From assembly GCF_001429295.1 (NCBI RefSeq), contig NZ_LMJL01000007.1, positions 330,005 through 394,004 on the forward strand: a stretch of 64,000 nt of DNA, read 5' to 3'. Positions 1 through 8,623 of this stretch are shown here, one piece after another. This stretch comes from Flavobacterium sp. Root935 (lineage in GTDB: Bacteria > Bacteroidota > Bacteroidia > Flavobacteriales > Flavobacteriaceae). A program made the position numbers and the translations under genes. The first letter of the stretch is position 1; every line of letters begins with the position of its first letter. The notes under the pieces are model-generated. The model was not told the DNA's origin, did not search any database, and saw nothing but the letters and a program-made list of their open reading frames with translations.

Positions 1-1
1 T

Positions 2-292
2 CGTTTTGTCCTTCGTTATACTTCTAAAACTTTAGGAACAGATGACTTTGAAAATATTTCAGATGGAATTTTAGTCTCAGTTAAAAATAAAATAGTTAGA
101 ATTTCTTCTTCAAAAGAAACTATCAATGATGTTATTATTTATAATATACTGGGTCAGGAAATATTCAATAAGAAAAAAATTAATAGTACAGAATTTCAAA
201 TTTCGAATTTGCAGACAGGAAATCAAGTTTTACTGCTAAAGATTAATCTACAGAATGGTCATAGCACATCAAAAAAAATAATAATGGATTAA
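2..292 (+). CDS. C-terminal end of a T9SS-secreted protein (type A sorting domain), partial
   Basis: Only the last 96 codons are inside the window; the gene runs in from the left edge. The visible part looks like the C-terminal sorting domain (TIGR04183 type) that directs cargo to the type IX secretion system of Bacteroidota. After RFVLRYTSKTLG comes a beta-rich domain with VSVKNKIVRISS, the typical YNILGQEI segment, an ISNLQTG turn and a KKIIMD end. Such domains are cleaved during export and the cargo is released or attached to the cell surface. The cargo function cannot be told because its catalytic or binding part lies outside. A perfect hairpin terminator follows the stop. Confidence 0.85.
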   Translation, partial: RFVLRYTSKTLGTDDFENISDGILVSVKNKIVRISSSKETINDVIIYNILGQEIFNKKKINSTEFQISNLQTGNQVLLLKINLQNGHSTSKKIIMD

Positions 293-297
293 TTCCT

Positions 298-338
298 AAA
301 ACAAGAAACCCATCAAATTATGATGGGTTTCTTGTTTT
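298..338. terminator. Bidirectional intrinsic terminator
   Basis: Perfect 18-bp inverted repeat (298-315 with 321-338, 5-nt loop) with a T-run on the plus side and an A-run at the other end. It lies between two convergent genes, so it can end both the T9SS cargo gene and the minus-strand membrane-protein gene, whose stop codon overlaps its edge. Confidence 0.85.
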
Positions 339-953
339 TTATTCCTCTTTCAATTCATCAATCACCTTCTTTATTTCTTTGGCAAACTTTCCATAAAATT
401 TATGAACCCACCATTCTAGAGAAATTCCCATAAAGAGCATCGTAAAAACAACCACTAGAAAGAATCCGATGAGTTGGCCGCTAGAAAATTCATGATCAAC
501 AAACCCTGGTATTTTGGTAAACGCATAATAATAAAAGCCTAAAAAATATAAAACCAAAAACGGAGTCAAAGCAAATCCAAAAGTTTTATACAATTCCATA
601 TTTAGCCTAATATCAAAATAGGTTTCATACAAACTGTCTTTTGTTCTTAGAGTTATATTATTCAACCGCTTATAAAAAAAGTAAAGCTTCGTCAAATAAT
701 AAACACAGACTGCTACAAAAAGACTGTACAGCAAATAATACAGAAAAGTCATCTTGGGTGGAAAATCACATATAAAAGGAACTGTACCTATCAAAACAAT
801 AGACAGGATTTGATAAATGAATTCATTTTTTAGATTTTTTTTAATTTTATCTAATGGAGTATTCGCAGATTGAATCTTCTCTAAATTTTCTGGCAGAATA
901 ATATTTTCGGGTTTTTCATTATTCCATGCATTTTGTATATCGTTAAAATCCAT
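339..953 (-). CDS. Membrane protein downstream of an ECF sigma factor, putative anti-sigma factor
   Basis: A 204-residue protein with a polar N-terminus of about 45 residues followed by four hydrophobic segments (about 47-63, 70-92, 122-145 and 160-180) and a charged Lys/Glu tail. I do not recognise a named family. It overlaps the end of the ECF sigma gene upstream by 11 nt, so the two are almost certainly translated from one mRNA. Small membrane proteins coupled to ECF sigma genes are often anti-sigma factors, with the cytosolic N-terminus binding sigma. That role is inferred from position only; no ZAS/HxxxCxxC zinc motif is present. Confidence 0.75.
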   Translation of the reverse strand: MDFNDIQNAWNNEKPENIILPENLEKIQSANTPLDKIKKNLKNEFIYQILSIVLIGTVPFICDFPPKMTFLYYLLYSLFVAVCVYYLTKLYFFYKRLNNITLRTKDSLYETYFDIRLNMELYKTFGFALTPFLVLYFLGFYYYAFTKIPGFVDHEFSSGQLIGFFLVVVFTMLFMGISLEWWVHKFYGKFAKEIKKVIDELKEE

Positions 954-1446
954 ATCCCTGATTTTTAATAATTTCTTTTAATTTTTCTTTGGCTCTGTTC
1001 AATTTTACTCTGGCATTTCCTTCAGAAATTCCGAGATTCTGACCAATTTCTTTATGAGAGAAGCCTTCTAATTGATAGAAGATTATGGCTTTATCAATTT
1101 TATCCAGCTTTTGTACCGCTTTATAAAAATGATCCAGCTGACTTTCTTTTATATGAGAATCATTTTCGTCTTCTTTAATATTATCCGAATCGATTTCATA
1201 TTTATCTATCTTTCGCTTTTCTTTCTTTAAAAATACAATTGCTGTATTTACTGCTACTCTATACATCCAAGTCGAAAACTGACTTTCATTTCGAAAAGAA
1301 TCATATGATTTCCAAAGCTGGCAGACGATTTCCTGAAACAAATCCTGCTGATCATCAGAATTATCCATATACATTTTAGAAACTTTATATAAAATTCCTT
1401 TATGGCTTTGTATCCGATTCAAAAATTCTTGTTCTTTCTCTTTCAA
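943..1446 (-). CDS. RNA polymerase sigma factor, ECF (sigma-70 family)
   Basis: The 167-residue length is typical of an extracytoplasmic-function sigma factor. Region 2 is visible at about 20-75 (DQQDLFQEIVCQLW, then FSTWMYRVAVNTA, which contacts the -10 region and core polymerase). Region 4 lies at about 105-155, with the helix-turn-helix HKEIGQNLGISEGNARVKLNRAKEKLK that reads the -35 element. Regions 1.1 and 3 are absent, as expected. It is the first gene of a two-gene unit with the overlapping membrane protein, which suggests activity controlled at the envelope. Target genes are not visible here. Confidence 0.93.
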   Translation of the reverse strand: MKEKEQEFLNRIQSHKGILYKVSKMYMDNSDDQQDLFQEIVCQLWKSYDSFRNESQFSTWMYRVAVNTAIVFLKKEKRKIDKYEIDSDNIKEDENDSHIKESQLDHFYKAVQKLDKIDKAIIFYQLEGFSHKEIGQNLGISEGNARVKLNRAKEKLKEIIKNQGYGF

Positions 1447-1453
1447 AACAGAT

Positions 1454-2317
1454 TTAGTTCATTATCGGTTTTACAGTATATCCTTCTTTTCTCAATAAAT
1501 TAATAACTCCAAATTCACCTCCCAAATGCCCAGCGCCAACAGCGAAGAAAACTCTATTTTGTTTCATTAACTCTGGCATTGCTTTTACCCAGTTCAAATT
1601 TCTATTGTCAAGAATCTGCTTCTTTGTTTTTTCACTTGTAAATTTTTCATCAGTTGTTAAAGCATACATGCTATCAATGTTTTCATTTTTGTATGCAGTA
1701 ACTAATTGCTCTGATTCCTCAGAAGTTGATTCTTCTAAAATCTTTAAAATTTCATCATTTGAATAAGCATTTTCCAAAATTTCAAATTGAGCCTTTACGG
1801 TTTCAAGACCAGAAATTGAGACATTTCTTTTTTTAGCGGCATCAGAAAACTCCATTTCATAAAACTTAAGATCTGTGCAACCAAAACTTTTCATACTAAT
1901 CAAACTTAAGACTGTTAAAAGACTGAAACTATCTACTTGCTGCACACTCATTCCTGTGCTCTTTTTTAAAATTAAATCTAGTTTTGCCAATTGTTCTGGA
2001 CTTAATTTTTTACTTAGTGGTTCTTTTCCCATTGCCAACTGCTGCATTTGGCTCATTTCATTGGGATCTGTAAAATTGATTTCTAAATATAATTTATTTG
2101 AGGCGTCAAATGCTTTTTTTGCTTTTTCAGATAAAAAATAATCCTTTGAACAAATCATATGGATCGTTCCATACAAATAAGACGGCTTTTCAAGTCCTTT
2201 TCCTGAAACTTCCCACAAAAGTGAATTTTCTAGTTTACGTGATTTTTCCTGTGCTGAAATAGTTGAAGAAAAAAAGAATATAAATAGTATTCCTGCAAAT
2301 CGAAATATTGTTTTCAT
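1454..2317 (-). CDS. TraB/GumN family protein, exported
   Basis: A 287-residue protein with a clear signal peptide (hydrophobic stretch ending SSTISAQ near residue 23). It carries the two glycine/histidine motifs of the TraB/GumN (Tiki-like) family: YLYGTIHM near the start of the mature protein and GAGHLGGEFGVINLL near the C-terminus, plus conserved Glu residues in between. Tiki relatives are metalloproteases, but bacterial members are mostly uncharacterised, so the biochemical role is open. It lies just upstream of the sigma gene (7-nt gap) on the same strand and may be part of the same transcript. Confidence 0.9.
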   Translation of the reverse strand: MKTIFRFAGILFIFFFSSTISAQEKSRKLENSLLWEVSGKGLEKPSYLYGTIHMICSKDYFLSEKAKKAFDASNKLYLEINFTDPNEMSQMQQLAMGKEPLSKKLSPEQLAKLDLILKKSTGMSVQQVDSFSLLTVLSLISMKSFGCTDLKFYEMEFSDAAKKRNVSISGLETVKAQFEILENAYSNDEILKILEESTSEESEQLVTAYKNENIDSMYALTTDEKFTSEKTKKQILDNRNLNWVKAMPELMKQNRVFFAVGAGHLGGEFGVINLLRKEGYTVKPIMN

Positions 2318-2389
2318 GTTTATGGGTTTATTTGATTACGACTGGTAAGTAATCGAATCATTAAAACGTTACAAGAAATTTTAAAATTT

Positions 2390-3526
2390 TCAGAAAATAA
2401 AATCTCTTAGTAACTCTAAAGCTTGATTAATTTGTTCTTGTGAATTGTAATTATGAATACAAAAACGAAGACGTTCCTGACCTTGTGGTACAATTGGCGA
2501 CAGAATTGACTGCACATCAAATCCTTTATCTTGAAGTTCCTGCTCCAGCTTTTTGGCATTTTCATTTCCAGGAACAATAGCACAATGTATAGCAGATTTG
2601 CTACGAACAAACATTGGCTTTAAGCCTAATAAATTTTTATACTGATTAAAATATATAATGTTTTGGCGAAGTTTTTCAATAGCCTCTTTTTCAATTTCCA
2701 AATGTTGATAAGCTATCAAAATAGTTGCAACTGAATGAGGAGACAAACCCGTTGAGTAAATAAAGTTTTTTGCAAAATTTATGAGATATTCTTTCAGTTC
2801 AACGGAACCAAGAATCCCCGCACCATAACATCCTAAACCTTTTCCAAAAGTCATGATTCGTGCAAAAATTTTATCATGCAATTGAAGATACTGACTAAGA
2901 CCTTCTCCTCTTTCGCCAAAAACACCTAATGTGTTGGATTCATCAACAATTACATAGCAATTGTGTTTTTCTGAAAGCGCAATTAATTCTTCTAGATTTG
3001 GGCTGTCGCCGTCTATTGAAAAAACACTTTCTGTGACGATATAAACCAATTGATTTGGAAATTCTAGAATTAAACGTTCTAAATCTTCAAAGTCATTGTG
3101 ATTAAATTTAAAAGATTTGGCACTAGAAATCGAAATTCCGTCTTTTATTGAAGTATGACATAGCTCATCATACAAAACAACATCATTTTCTTGGGGTACA
3201 GCGCTAAAAAAAGCAATATTGGCATCGTAACCCGAATTAAAAATTAAAGCAGCTTCTGCATCATGAAACTGCGCTATAAAGTTTTCTGCAATGTGATAAA
3301 GTGAATGATTCCCAGAAACCAATCTAGAGCCAGTTGCCCCATTTTGAAAAATTTCATTTTCTAACAAATAAGCGTGGACATTTCTAAAAATTATTTCAGA
3401 TTTTGAAAAACCAATATAATCATTGGAAGAAAAATCAACTACGTTATTAAATACAGGCAATTTTTTAAGGGAATTATCCTCCCTACAATTTTCTATTTTC
3501 TCGCCAAGATTTTCAGGTAGTTTCAT
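2390..3526 (-). CDS. PLP-dependent 8-amino-7-oxononanoate synthase-like enzyme (BioF family)
   Basis: A 378-residue alpha-oxoamine synthase. N-terminal VDFSSNDYIGFS and GATGSRLVSGNHSLY are typical of the family. DESNTLGVFGERGEG binds the PLP ring, and TFGKGLGCYGAG contains the Lys expected to form the Schiff base. BioF condenses pimeloyl-ACP/CoA with alanine in biotin synthesis; close relatives use glycine or serine, and no bioA, bioB or bioD lies nearby, so substrate is not certain. An upstream ATG at 3562 also opens the frame, but the promoter -7 box lies between the two, so ATG 3526 is the likely start and the mRNA may be nearly leaderless. Confidence 0.88.
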   Translation of the reverse strand: MKLPENLGEKIENCREDNSLKKLPVFNNVVDFSSNDYIGFSKSEIIFRNVHAYLLENEIFQNGATGSRLVSGNHSLYHIAENFIAQFHDAEAALIFNSGYDANIAFFSAVPQENDVVLYDELCHTSIKDGISISSAKSFKFNHNDFEDLERLILEFPNQLVYIVTESVFSIDGDSPNLEELIALSEKHNCYVIVDESNTLGVFGERGEGLSQYLQLHDKIFARIMTFGKGLGCYGAGILGSVELKEYLINFAKNFIYSTGLSPHSVATILIAYQHLEIEKEAIEKLRQNIIYFNQYKNLLGLKPMFVRSKSAIHCAIVPGNENAKKLEQELQDKGFDVQSILSPIVPQGQERLRFCIHNYNSQEQINQALELLRDFIF

Positions 3527-3530
3527 AAAA

Positions 3531-3562
3531 CAAAAGTATAAAATTGAAATTACAGTAAACAA
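3531..3562 (-). promoter_or_regulatory. Bacteroidetes-type promoter of the bioF-like gene
   Basis: Read on the minus strand: TTG (3562-3560), a 21-nt spacer, then TACTTTTG (3538-3531), a full match to TTG-N17-23-TAnnTTTG. Transcription would start about 7 nt on, at or next to the ATG at 3526. Confidence 0.65.
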
Positions 3563-3591
3563 ACAACGGACTTGTATTAAGTCCGTTGTTT
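3561..3591 (-). terminator. Terminator after the NmrA-like gene
   Basis: Perfect 13-bp inverted repeat (3561-3573 with 3579-3591, 5-nt loop) just downstream of the minus-strand gene ending at 3604. Its far arm touches the -33 element of the next promoter. The T-run is short. Confidence 0.6.
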
Positions 3592-3603
3592 TAAATTTAC
3601 TAA

Positions 3604-4242
3604 TTATTTAGCACTAATGAAAGGTGAATTCCTGCTATATTGTGATTCAACCATTTCATTAATCATAAAATCCGAAATATCTAATGCAGTAATTTTATCT
3701 CCTAAACAATCTTCGAGATTTACATCTATTGCATTAGTTTCATTTTTAAATTCAATAAAAGGAACTCGAACTTGCGTCCAGTTTACATCACTTTCAGTCA
3801 AAAGATTATAGGTATTTTGTCTATCGATCTGAATTGACGGAAAATTAGTTTTCATCCAGTCGGTTGCCATAATAGTTTTTGGACTTTTTTTATCGAATGG
3901 TGTATCGATATTAAGACCAGCTAAAAGAACATAACGATCTATATTATATTCTTTCATGGCATTTAAGACATTCTTGGTGGTTCCATATGCCACAAGAGGT
4001 TCATCCTTTCTCTGACTAATTGTATTAAGTACTGCCTGACAATCATGCATTACTGATTTAATCGCTTCAAGATCTAATGAGTCACCTTTGACAATTTCAA
4101 TATCGGGATTTACAATTTCAAAACTTTCTGGATTTCTCAGCAAAAGTTTTACGCTGAATCCCTTTTTTAATAACTGGTTCACAAGATAATTTCCAGTTCT
4201 TCCTCCGCCTCCAAGAACGGCAACTTTTGATATATTTTTCAT
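3604..4242 (-). CDS. NAD(P)H-binding protein, NmrA/atypical SDR-like
   Basis: A 212-residue protein with an N-terminal Rossmann dinucleotide-binding motif, VAVLGGGGRTGNYLV (GxGGxxG type), followed by LLLRNPESF and the alternating beta/alpha pattern of NAD(P)-dependent epimerase-like proteins. There is no YxxxK catalytic pair in the usual place, so it belongs with atypical SDRs (NmrA, HSCARG-like), which act as redox sensors or reductases such as flavin/biliverdin reductase. The substrate cannot be named. It is transcribed alone, between its own terminator and the divergent spacer toward 4444. Confidence 0.82.
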   Translation of the reverse strand: MKNISKVAVLGGGGRTGNYLVNQLLKKGFSVKLLLRNPESFEIVNPDIEIVKGDSLDLEAIKSVMHDCQAVLNTISQRKDEPLVAYGTTKNVLNAMKEYNIDRYVLLAGLNIDTPFDKKSPKTIMATDWMKTNFPSIQIDRQNTYNLLTESDVNWTQVRVPFIEFKNETNAIDVNLEDCLGDKITALDISDFMINEMVESQYSRNSPFISAK

Positions 4243-4384
4243 AAGTATTCTTTATAAAATTTGATAATAAAAGATTGTGCTTCATCGTTGATGAAACAAA
4301 ACATAAAAGCTTACCGAACTTTTACAAATGATCAAATATTTTATAAAGAGATTTTAATATTTCAAAAGTACGAAAATAAAAAAA

Positions 4385-4403
4385 GCCAGATATTAAATCT
4401 GGC
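4385..4403 (-). terminator. Terminator of the small secreted-protein gene
   Basis: Inverted repeat GCCAGAT/ATCTGGC (4385-4391 with 4397-4403) followed on the minus strand by a run of T (the A-run at 4374-4384 on the plus strand). It lies about 40 nt downstream of the stop of the 4444-4713 gene. Confidence 0.7.
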
Positions 4404-4443
4404 CATAAAATACATTTACGAAAACTATAATTTTTTAAAGAAT

Positions 4444-4713
4444 TTAATTAATTGTGTAAGTTACCGTATTACTTGTTGTGCTGTTAATTAAGTATTGAGT
4501 AGTAGCAGGATAGCCACGTTTTGCAATATCACGTTCAACCGCAGTAAGTGGCGATTCGCAACAGACACCAAGCCAAGGGGCTGTATATGTTGGACCAACT
4601 ACAACATTTGCTGCTTCAGCTGAAATCTCATTGATACAATTAGAACTCGAAGTTAGGGACATTGTCCCAAATCCTAATGCTAGTACTAGCATTACTACAG
4701 AAAATCTTTTCAT
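4444..4713 (-). CDS. Small secreted protein of unknown function
   Basis: An 89-residue protein with an N-terminal signal peptide of about 20 residues (MKRFSVVMLVLALGFG...). The mature part of about 65 residues contains three Cys (one near residue 26, a CC pair near 52) and ends in a Thr/Asn-rich tail STTSNTVTYTIN. I recognise no family. It has its own unit: a -7 box TATATTTG on the minus strand (4751-4744) and the hairpin at 4385-4403 downstream. The Cys pattern and size would fit a small exported peptide, but nothing visible indicates a bacteriocin, since there is no processing or export gene beside it. Confidence 0.72.
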   Translation of the reverse strand: MKRFSVVMLVLALGFGTMSLTSSSNCINEISAEAANVVVGPTYTAPWLGVCCESPLTAVERDIAKRGYPATTQYLINSTTSNTVTYTIN

Positions 4714-4850
4714 AATAAGTGGTTTAATTTGTTAATAGAGCTACAAATATATATTGTATTAAGTAATTTTCTTACTTATTTTTTAAAATATATTATTTTT
4801 ATTACAAATAAAACAAACAGCTACTTCAATTACGTTTATACACAAATAAA

Positions 4851-4877
4851 AAAACCAGACAAATACTGTCTGGTTTT
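4851..4877 (-). terminator. Terminator of the atpDC unit
   Basis: Perfect 10-bp stem (4851-4860 with 4868-4877, 7-nt loop). On the minus strand the stem is followed by TTTTTTT, the usual U-tract, about 20 nt after the atpC stop. Confidence 0.85.
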
Positions 4878-4898
4878 CTACTTATTTTAAAATTTGTT

Positions 4899-5180
4899 TT
4901 AGTCAACTAAAACAATAATTTTATTATTTTTCATCTCGATTGTTCCTGACTTAATCTCTAAAGTATAAGTTTGGTCATTTACTCTCTTGAATTTATCAAC
5001 GGCTTCCTTAGAAAAATTAAAGCTAGGAGCTGCAATTTTAATTGTTCCTTCTTCTAAGATAGAAACAATTGGTGCGTGATGATTTAAAATCTGAAAGCTT
5101 CCATCAACTCCTGGCAAAGTAACCGAAGTTACCTCTCCTGAAAATAATTTCGCTTCTGGTGATACTATTTCTAAAATCAT
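4899..5180 (-). CDS. atpC: ATP synthase F1 subunit epsilon
   Basis: A 93-residue epsilon subunit. The N-terminal beta-sandwich is intact, with MILEIVSPEAKLFSGEVTSVTLPGVDGSFQ and LNHHAPIVSIL as in all bacterial AtpC. The C-terminal two-helix hairpin, which acts as the inhibitory arm in many bacteria, is missing, giving the short form common in Bacteroidota. It belongs to the central stalk of F1 at the inner membrane and couples rotation to catalysis. It follows atpD on the minus strand after an 82-nt gap that holds an inverted repeat, and a strong terminator comes next. Confidence 0.95.
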   Translation of the reverse strand: MILEIVSPEAKLFSGEVTSVTLPGVDGSFQILNHHAPIVSILEEGTIKIAAPSFNFSKEAVDKFKRVNDQTYTLEIKSGTIEMKNNKIIVLVD

Positions 5181-5203
5181 ATTTTTTAAGTTAGAAGTTA
5201 TTT

Positions 5204-5255
5204 GTTAAAAGTTAAAAGTTACGAAACGTATAACCTCTAACTTTTAACTTTTAAC
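5204..5255. repeat. Inverted repeat between atpD and atpC
   Basis: Perfect 18-bp inverted repeat built from GTTAAAA units (5204-5221 with 5238-5255, 16-nt loop) filling most of the atpD-atpC gap. A further half-unit, AAGTTAGAAGTTA, lies at 5188-5200. It could be a processing or stability hairpin between the two cistrons, or simply a tandem near-repeat that folds back. No T-run follows on the minus strand, so it is not an obvious terminator. Confidence 0.8.
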
Positions 5256-5262
5256 TTTATTT

Positions 5263-6777
<1,515 letters not shown>

Positions 6778-6835
6778 TTATGTATTTATTAAATAGCTAT
6801 TTAGGTTTATCGAAAATACCTCTTTTTTCAGAGCG

Positions 6836-6865
6836 CAAAGATAATTTTTTAAAATATAAAATCAA
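6836..6865 (-). promoter_or_regulatory. Promoter of atpDC
   Basis: On the minus strand TTG (6865-6863), 19-nt spacer, TATCTTTG (6843-6836): a complete Bacteroidetes TTG/TAnnTTTG promoter. The predicted start leaves a leader of roughly 55 nt before the atpD ATG. Confidence 0.7.
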
Positions 6866-6954
6866 TTTTTTTTTCATAAAAAATACCATGATTTTGTTTG
6901 ATTCATAAAACCCACCTATAAAATCACAAAATCGGCATTTTTTTAATAAAAGAA

Positions 6955-6990
6955 AAAAAACCGCTGCATCCTAAAAATGAGCGGTTTTTT
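6955..6990 (-). terminator. Terminator of the TonB receptor/SGNH unit
   Basis: 11-bp stem AAAAAACCGCT/AGCGGTTTTTT (6955-6965 with 6980-6990). It lies about 20 nt after the stop of the SGNH-hydrolase gene and is flanked by T-rich sequence on the minus strand. Confidence 0.85.
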
Positions 6991-7011
6991 GAAGTTAAAA
7001 ATAGTTTTCAA

Positions 7012-8538
7012 TTATAATGTAGCTGGAAATAAAACTTGGTAGTTACCAATATCCACCCCTTTTAGATTTGAACCATATTTAGCATTTATTACCTCAATAA
7101 ATTTATTTGCAATAAAAGCATATCCTCTTGGAGAAGGATGAACTCCATCTAGAGAGAACATTCCACCAGTAACAAATGTAGCTTTTAATGTAAAGTTGTT
7201 CATTGTAATTCCGTTTGGTTTATTTAGATCATCCATAATTGATTTAGCATCAACAATTGCCAATCCATTCGCATCTGCTGCAGCTTTAATCGTTAAATTA
7301 TAAGCATTCGTAGCCGTTTCAATTTCAGCAACTTCAGAAGGCAGTAAAACATATCTGTCTGGCAACGGAAAGGTCACTCCTAATTGTGACAAAGAAGGCG
7401 AAGGCGAAGCAATTCCATCAGCGGCAACTGTTGGAACTTTACCTATTCTAGATGAAGCGCCCAAAACAATTAAATCAGTAGGCAGTGCTTGTCTAGCTCT
7501 TCCAAAAATCTGTCCCATTACTGTAGCAGTTGTAGCATCTAATCCACCTCCCATTAATACTGCTTTTAAATTTGCTGAAAGATCAGGCAGGGTCTCGTCT
7601 ACAATTAATAATGGATTATTTCCTGTTGCAGACAAAAGATTAATTCTGCTTCCCTGACCTAAAAATGCTAATGCATTATGCAACGGACCATATAATTGAG
7701 CATTTAAAGTACCAACCAAACTCACTCCTCCAGCACTTAAATTCGCTTGAGTTAACTGATTGTAGGCAATCACATGAAAATGAGGAAGAGTAGTAATTAC
7801 AGGTAAATTAGCCACAACTCCTTTTCTTCCACCAGAAACAAGCTGTGTAACCAAGGCGTTATATGCTGCCGCAAAAGTAGCCGGCGGCGTTAACGGATTT
7901 ACTGTCGGATCACCACCAGCAGTTGCGTAGCCCAACTCATCATTACCCCCTATCCACAAAGAGAAAAAAGTAGGATTTTGACTTAAAGCATCGGCCAGAA
8001 CTGTAGTTGTTGTACTTGAAGCAAAACGAGCAAAATAAGGATTTGCTGTTCCTGCAACAACTCCCGCTGGATTACCATAACCAGGCGCTAACAAATGGAA
8101 ACTTTTAGCTCCAGGAACTCCTAAATTACCAAAAGTCCCAGACAAATGCGCTGTAACTTCTGTCGTTGGTGTTCCCTCAACTGGAACTGGTGCACTCTTA
8201 AAATATAAACGAGGCCCAAAAATAACATTCCCTCCTAATAACAACCCCCCAATATTATCATTTGAAAAAGGCGTTTTAAACTCTCCTCCTCCAACTAAAG
8301 CAAATTGCTGTGCCAAAATGTTTGGATAAGCACCTTCTTGTCCCTTAATAAATAAGGCATTATCACTAAAACCTGCCGCAAAAGAATCTCCTAATGCCAC
8401 ATATTTAGAAAAATCTGCACTTCCAGCTGTCAAAGGCTTCCCATCAGACGATTCCACAGGAACAACCACATCATCATCACTATTACAAGCCATAAAGGTT
8501 AACGAAACCAATAAAAGCCATTTGAAATTTTTTATCAT
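7012..8538 (-). CDS. SGNH/GDSL-family hydrolase lipoprotein
   Basis: A 508-residue lipoprotein: hydrophobic start then LTFMACNSDDD, giving a lipidated Cys18 and a Ser/Asp-rich linker. The SGNH blocks are present. Block I is YVALGDSFAAGFSDN with the nucleophile Ser, block III is LWIGGNDELGYA, and block V DGVHPSPRGYAFI holds the catalytic Asp and His. The length between the blocks is larger than in a minimal 200-residue SGNH enzyme, as in autotransporter-like or lipase members. It follows the TonB-dependent receptor by 85 nt and shares its terminator, so the pair may bind, deacylate and import an esterified substrate. The substrate is unknown. Confidence 0.88.
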   Translation of the reverse strand: MIKNFKWLLLVSLTFMACNSDDDVVVPVESSDGKPLTAGSADFSKYVALGDSFAAGFSDNALFIKGQEGAYPNILAQQFALVGGGEFKTPFSNDNIGGLLLGGNVIFGPRLYFKSAPVPVEGTPTTEVTAHLSGTFGNLGVPGAKSFHLLAPGYGNPAGVVAGTANPYFARFASSTTTTVLADALSQNPTFFSLWIGGNDELGYATAGGDPTVNPLTPPATFAAAYNALVTQLVSGGRKGVVANLPVITTLPHFHVIAYNQLTQANLSAGGVSLVGTLNAQLYGPLHNALAFLGQGSRINLLSATGNNPLLIVDETLPDLSANLKAVLMGGGLDATTATVMGQIFGRARQALPTDLIVLGASSRIGKVPTVAADGIASPSPSLSQLGVTFPLPDRYVLLPSEVAEIETATNAYNLTIKAAADANGLAIVDAKSIMDDLNKPNGITMNNFTLKATFVTGGMFSLDGVHPSPRGYAFIANKFIEVINAKYGSNLKGVDIGNYQVLFPATL

Positions 8539-8623
8539 AATTTCTATATTTTAAATTTATTCATTTCCAAATCATAAATTCAGAAACATATATAATGAAT
8601 TTTACACTGAGTTAATAAATCAA

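Noticed and set aside
4261..4491. Open frame of 76 codons on the plus strand between the NmrA-like gene and the small secreted gene
   Set aside because: It overlaps a terminator and the 3' end of the 4444-4713 gene, has a biased Asn/Lys/Tyr composition typical of AT-rich noise, and no promoter or conserved pattern.
5204..5255. Intergenic terminator between atpD and atpC
   Set aside because: Perfect stem but no T-run after it on the transcribed strand, and atpC must be expressed with atpD.
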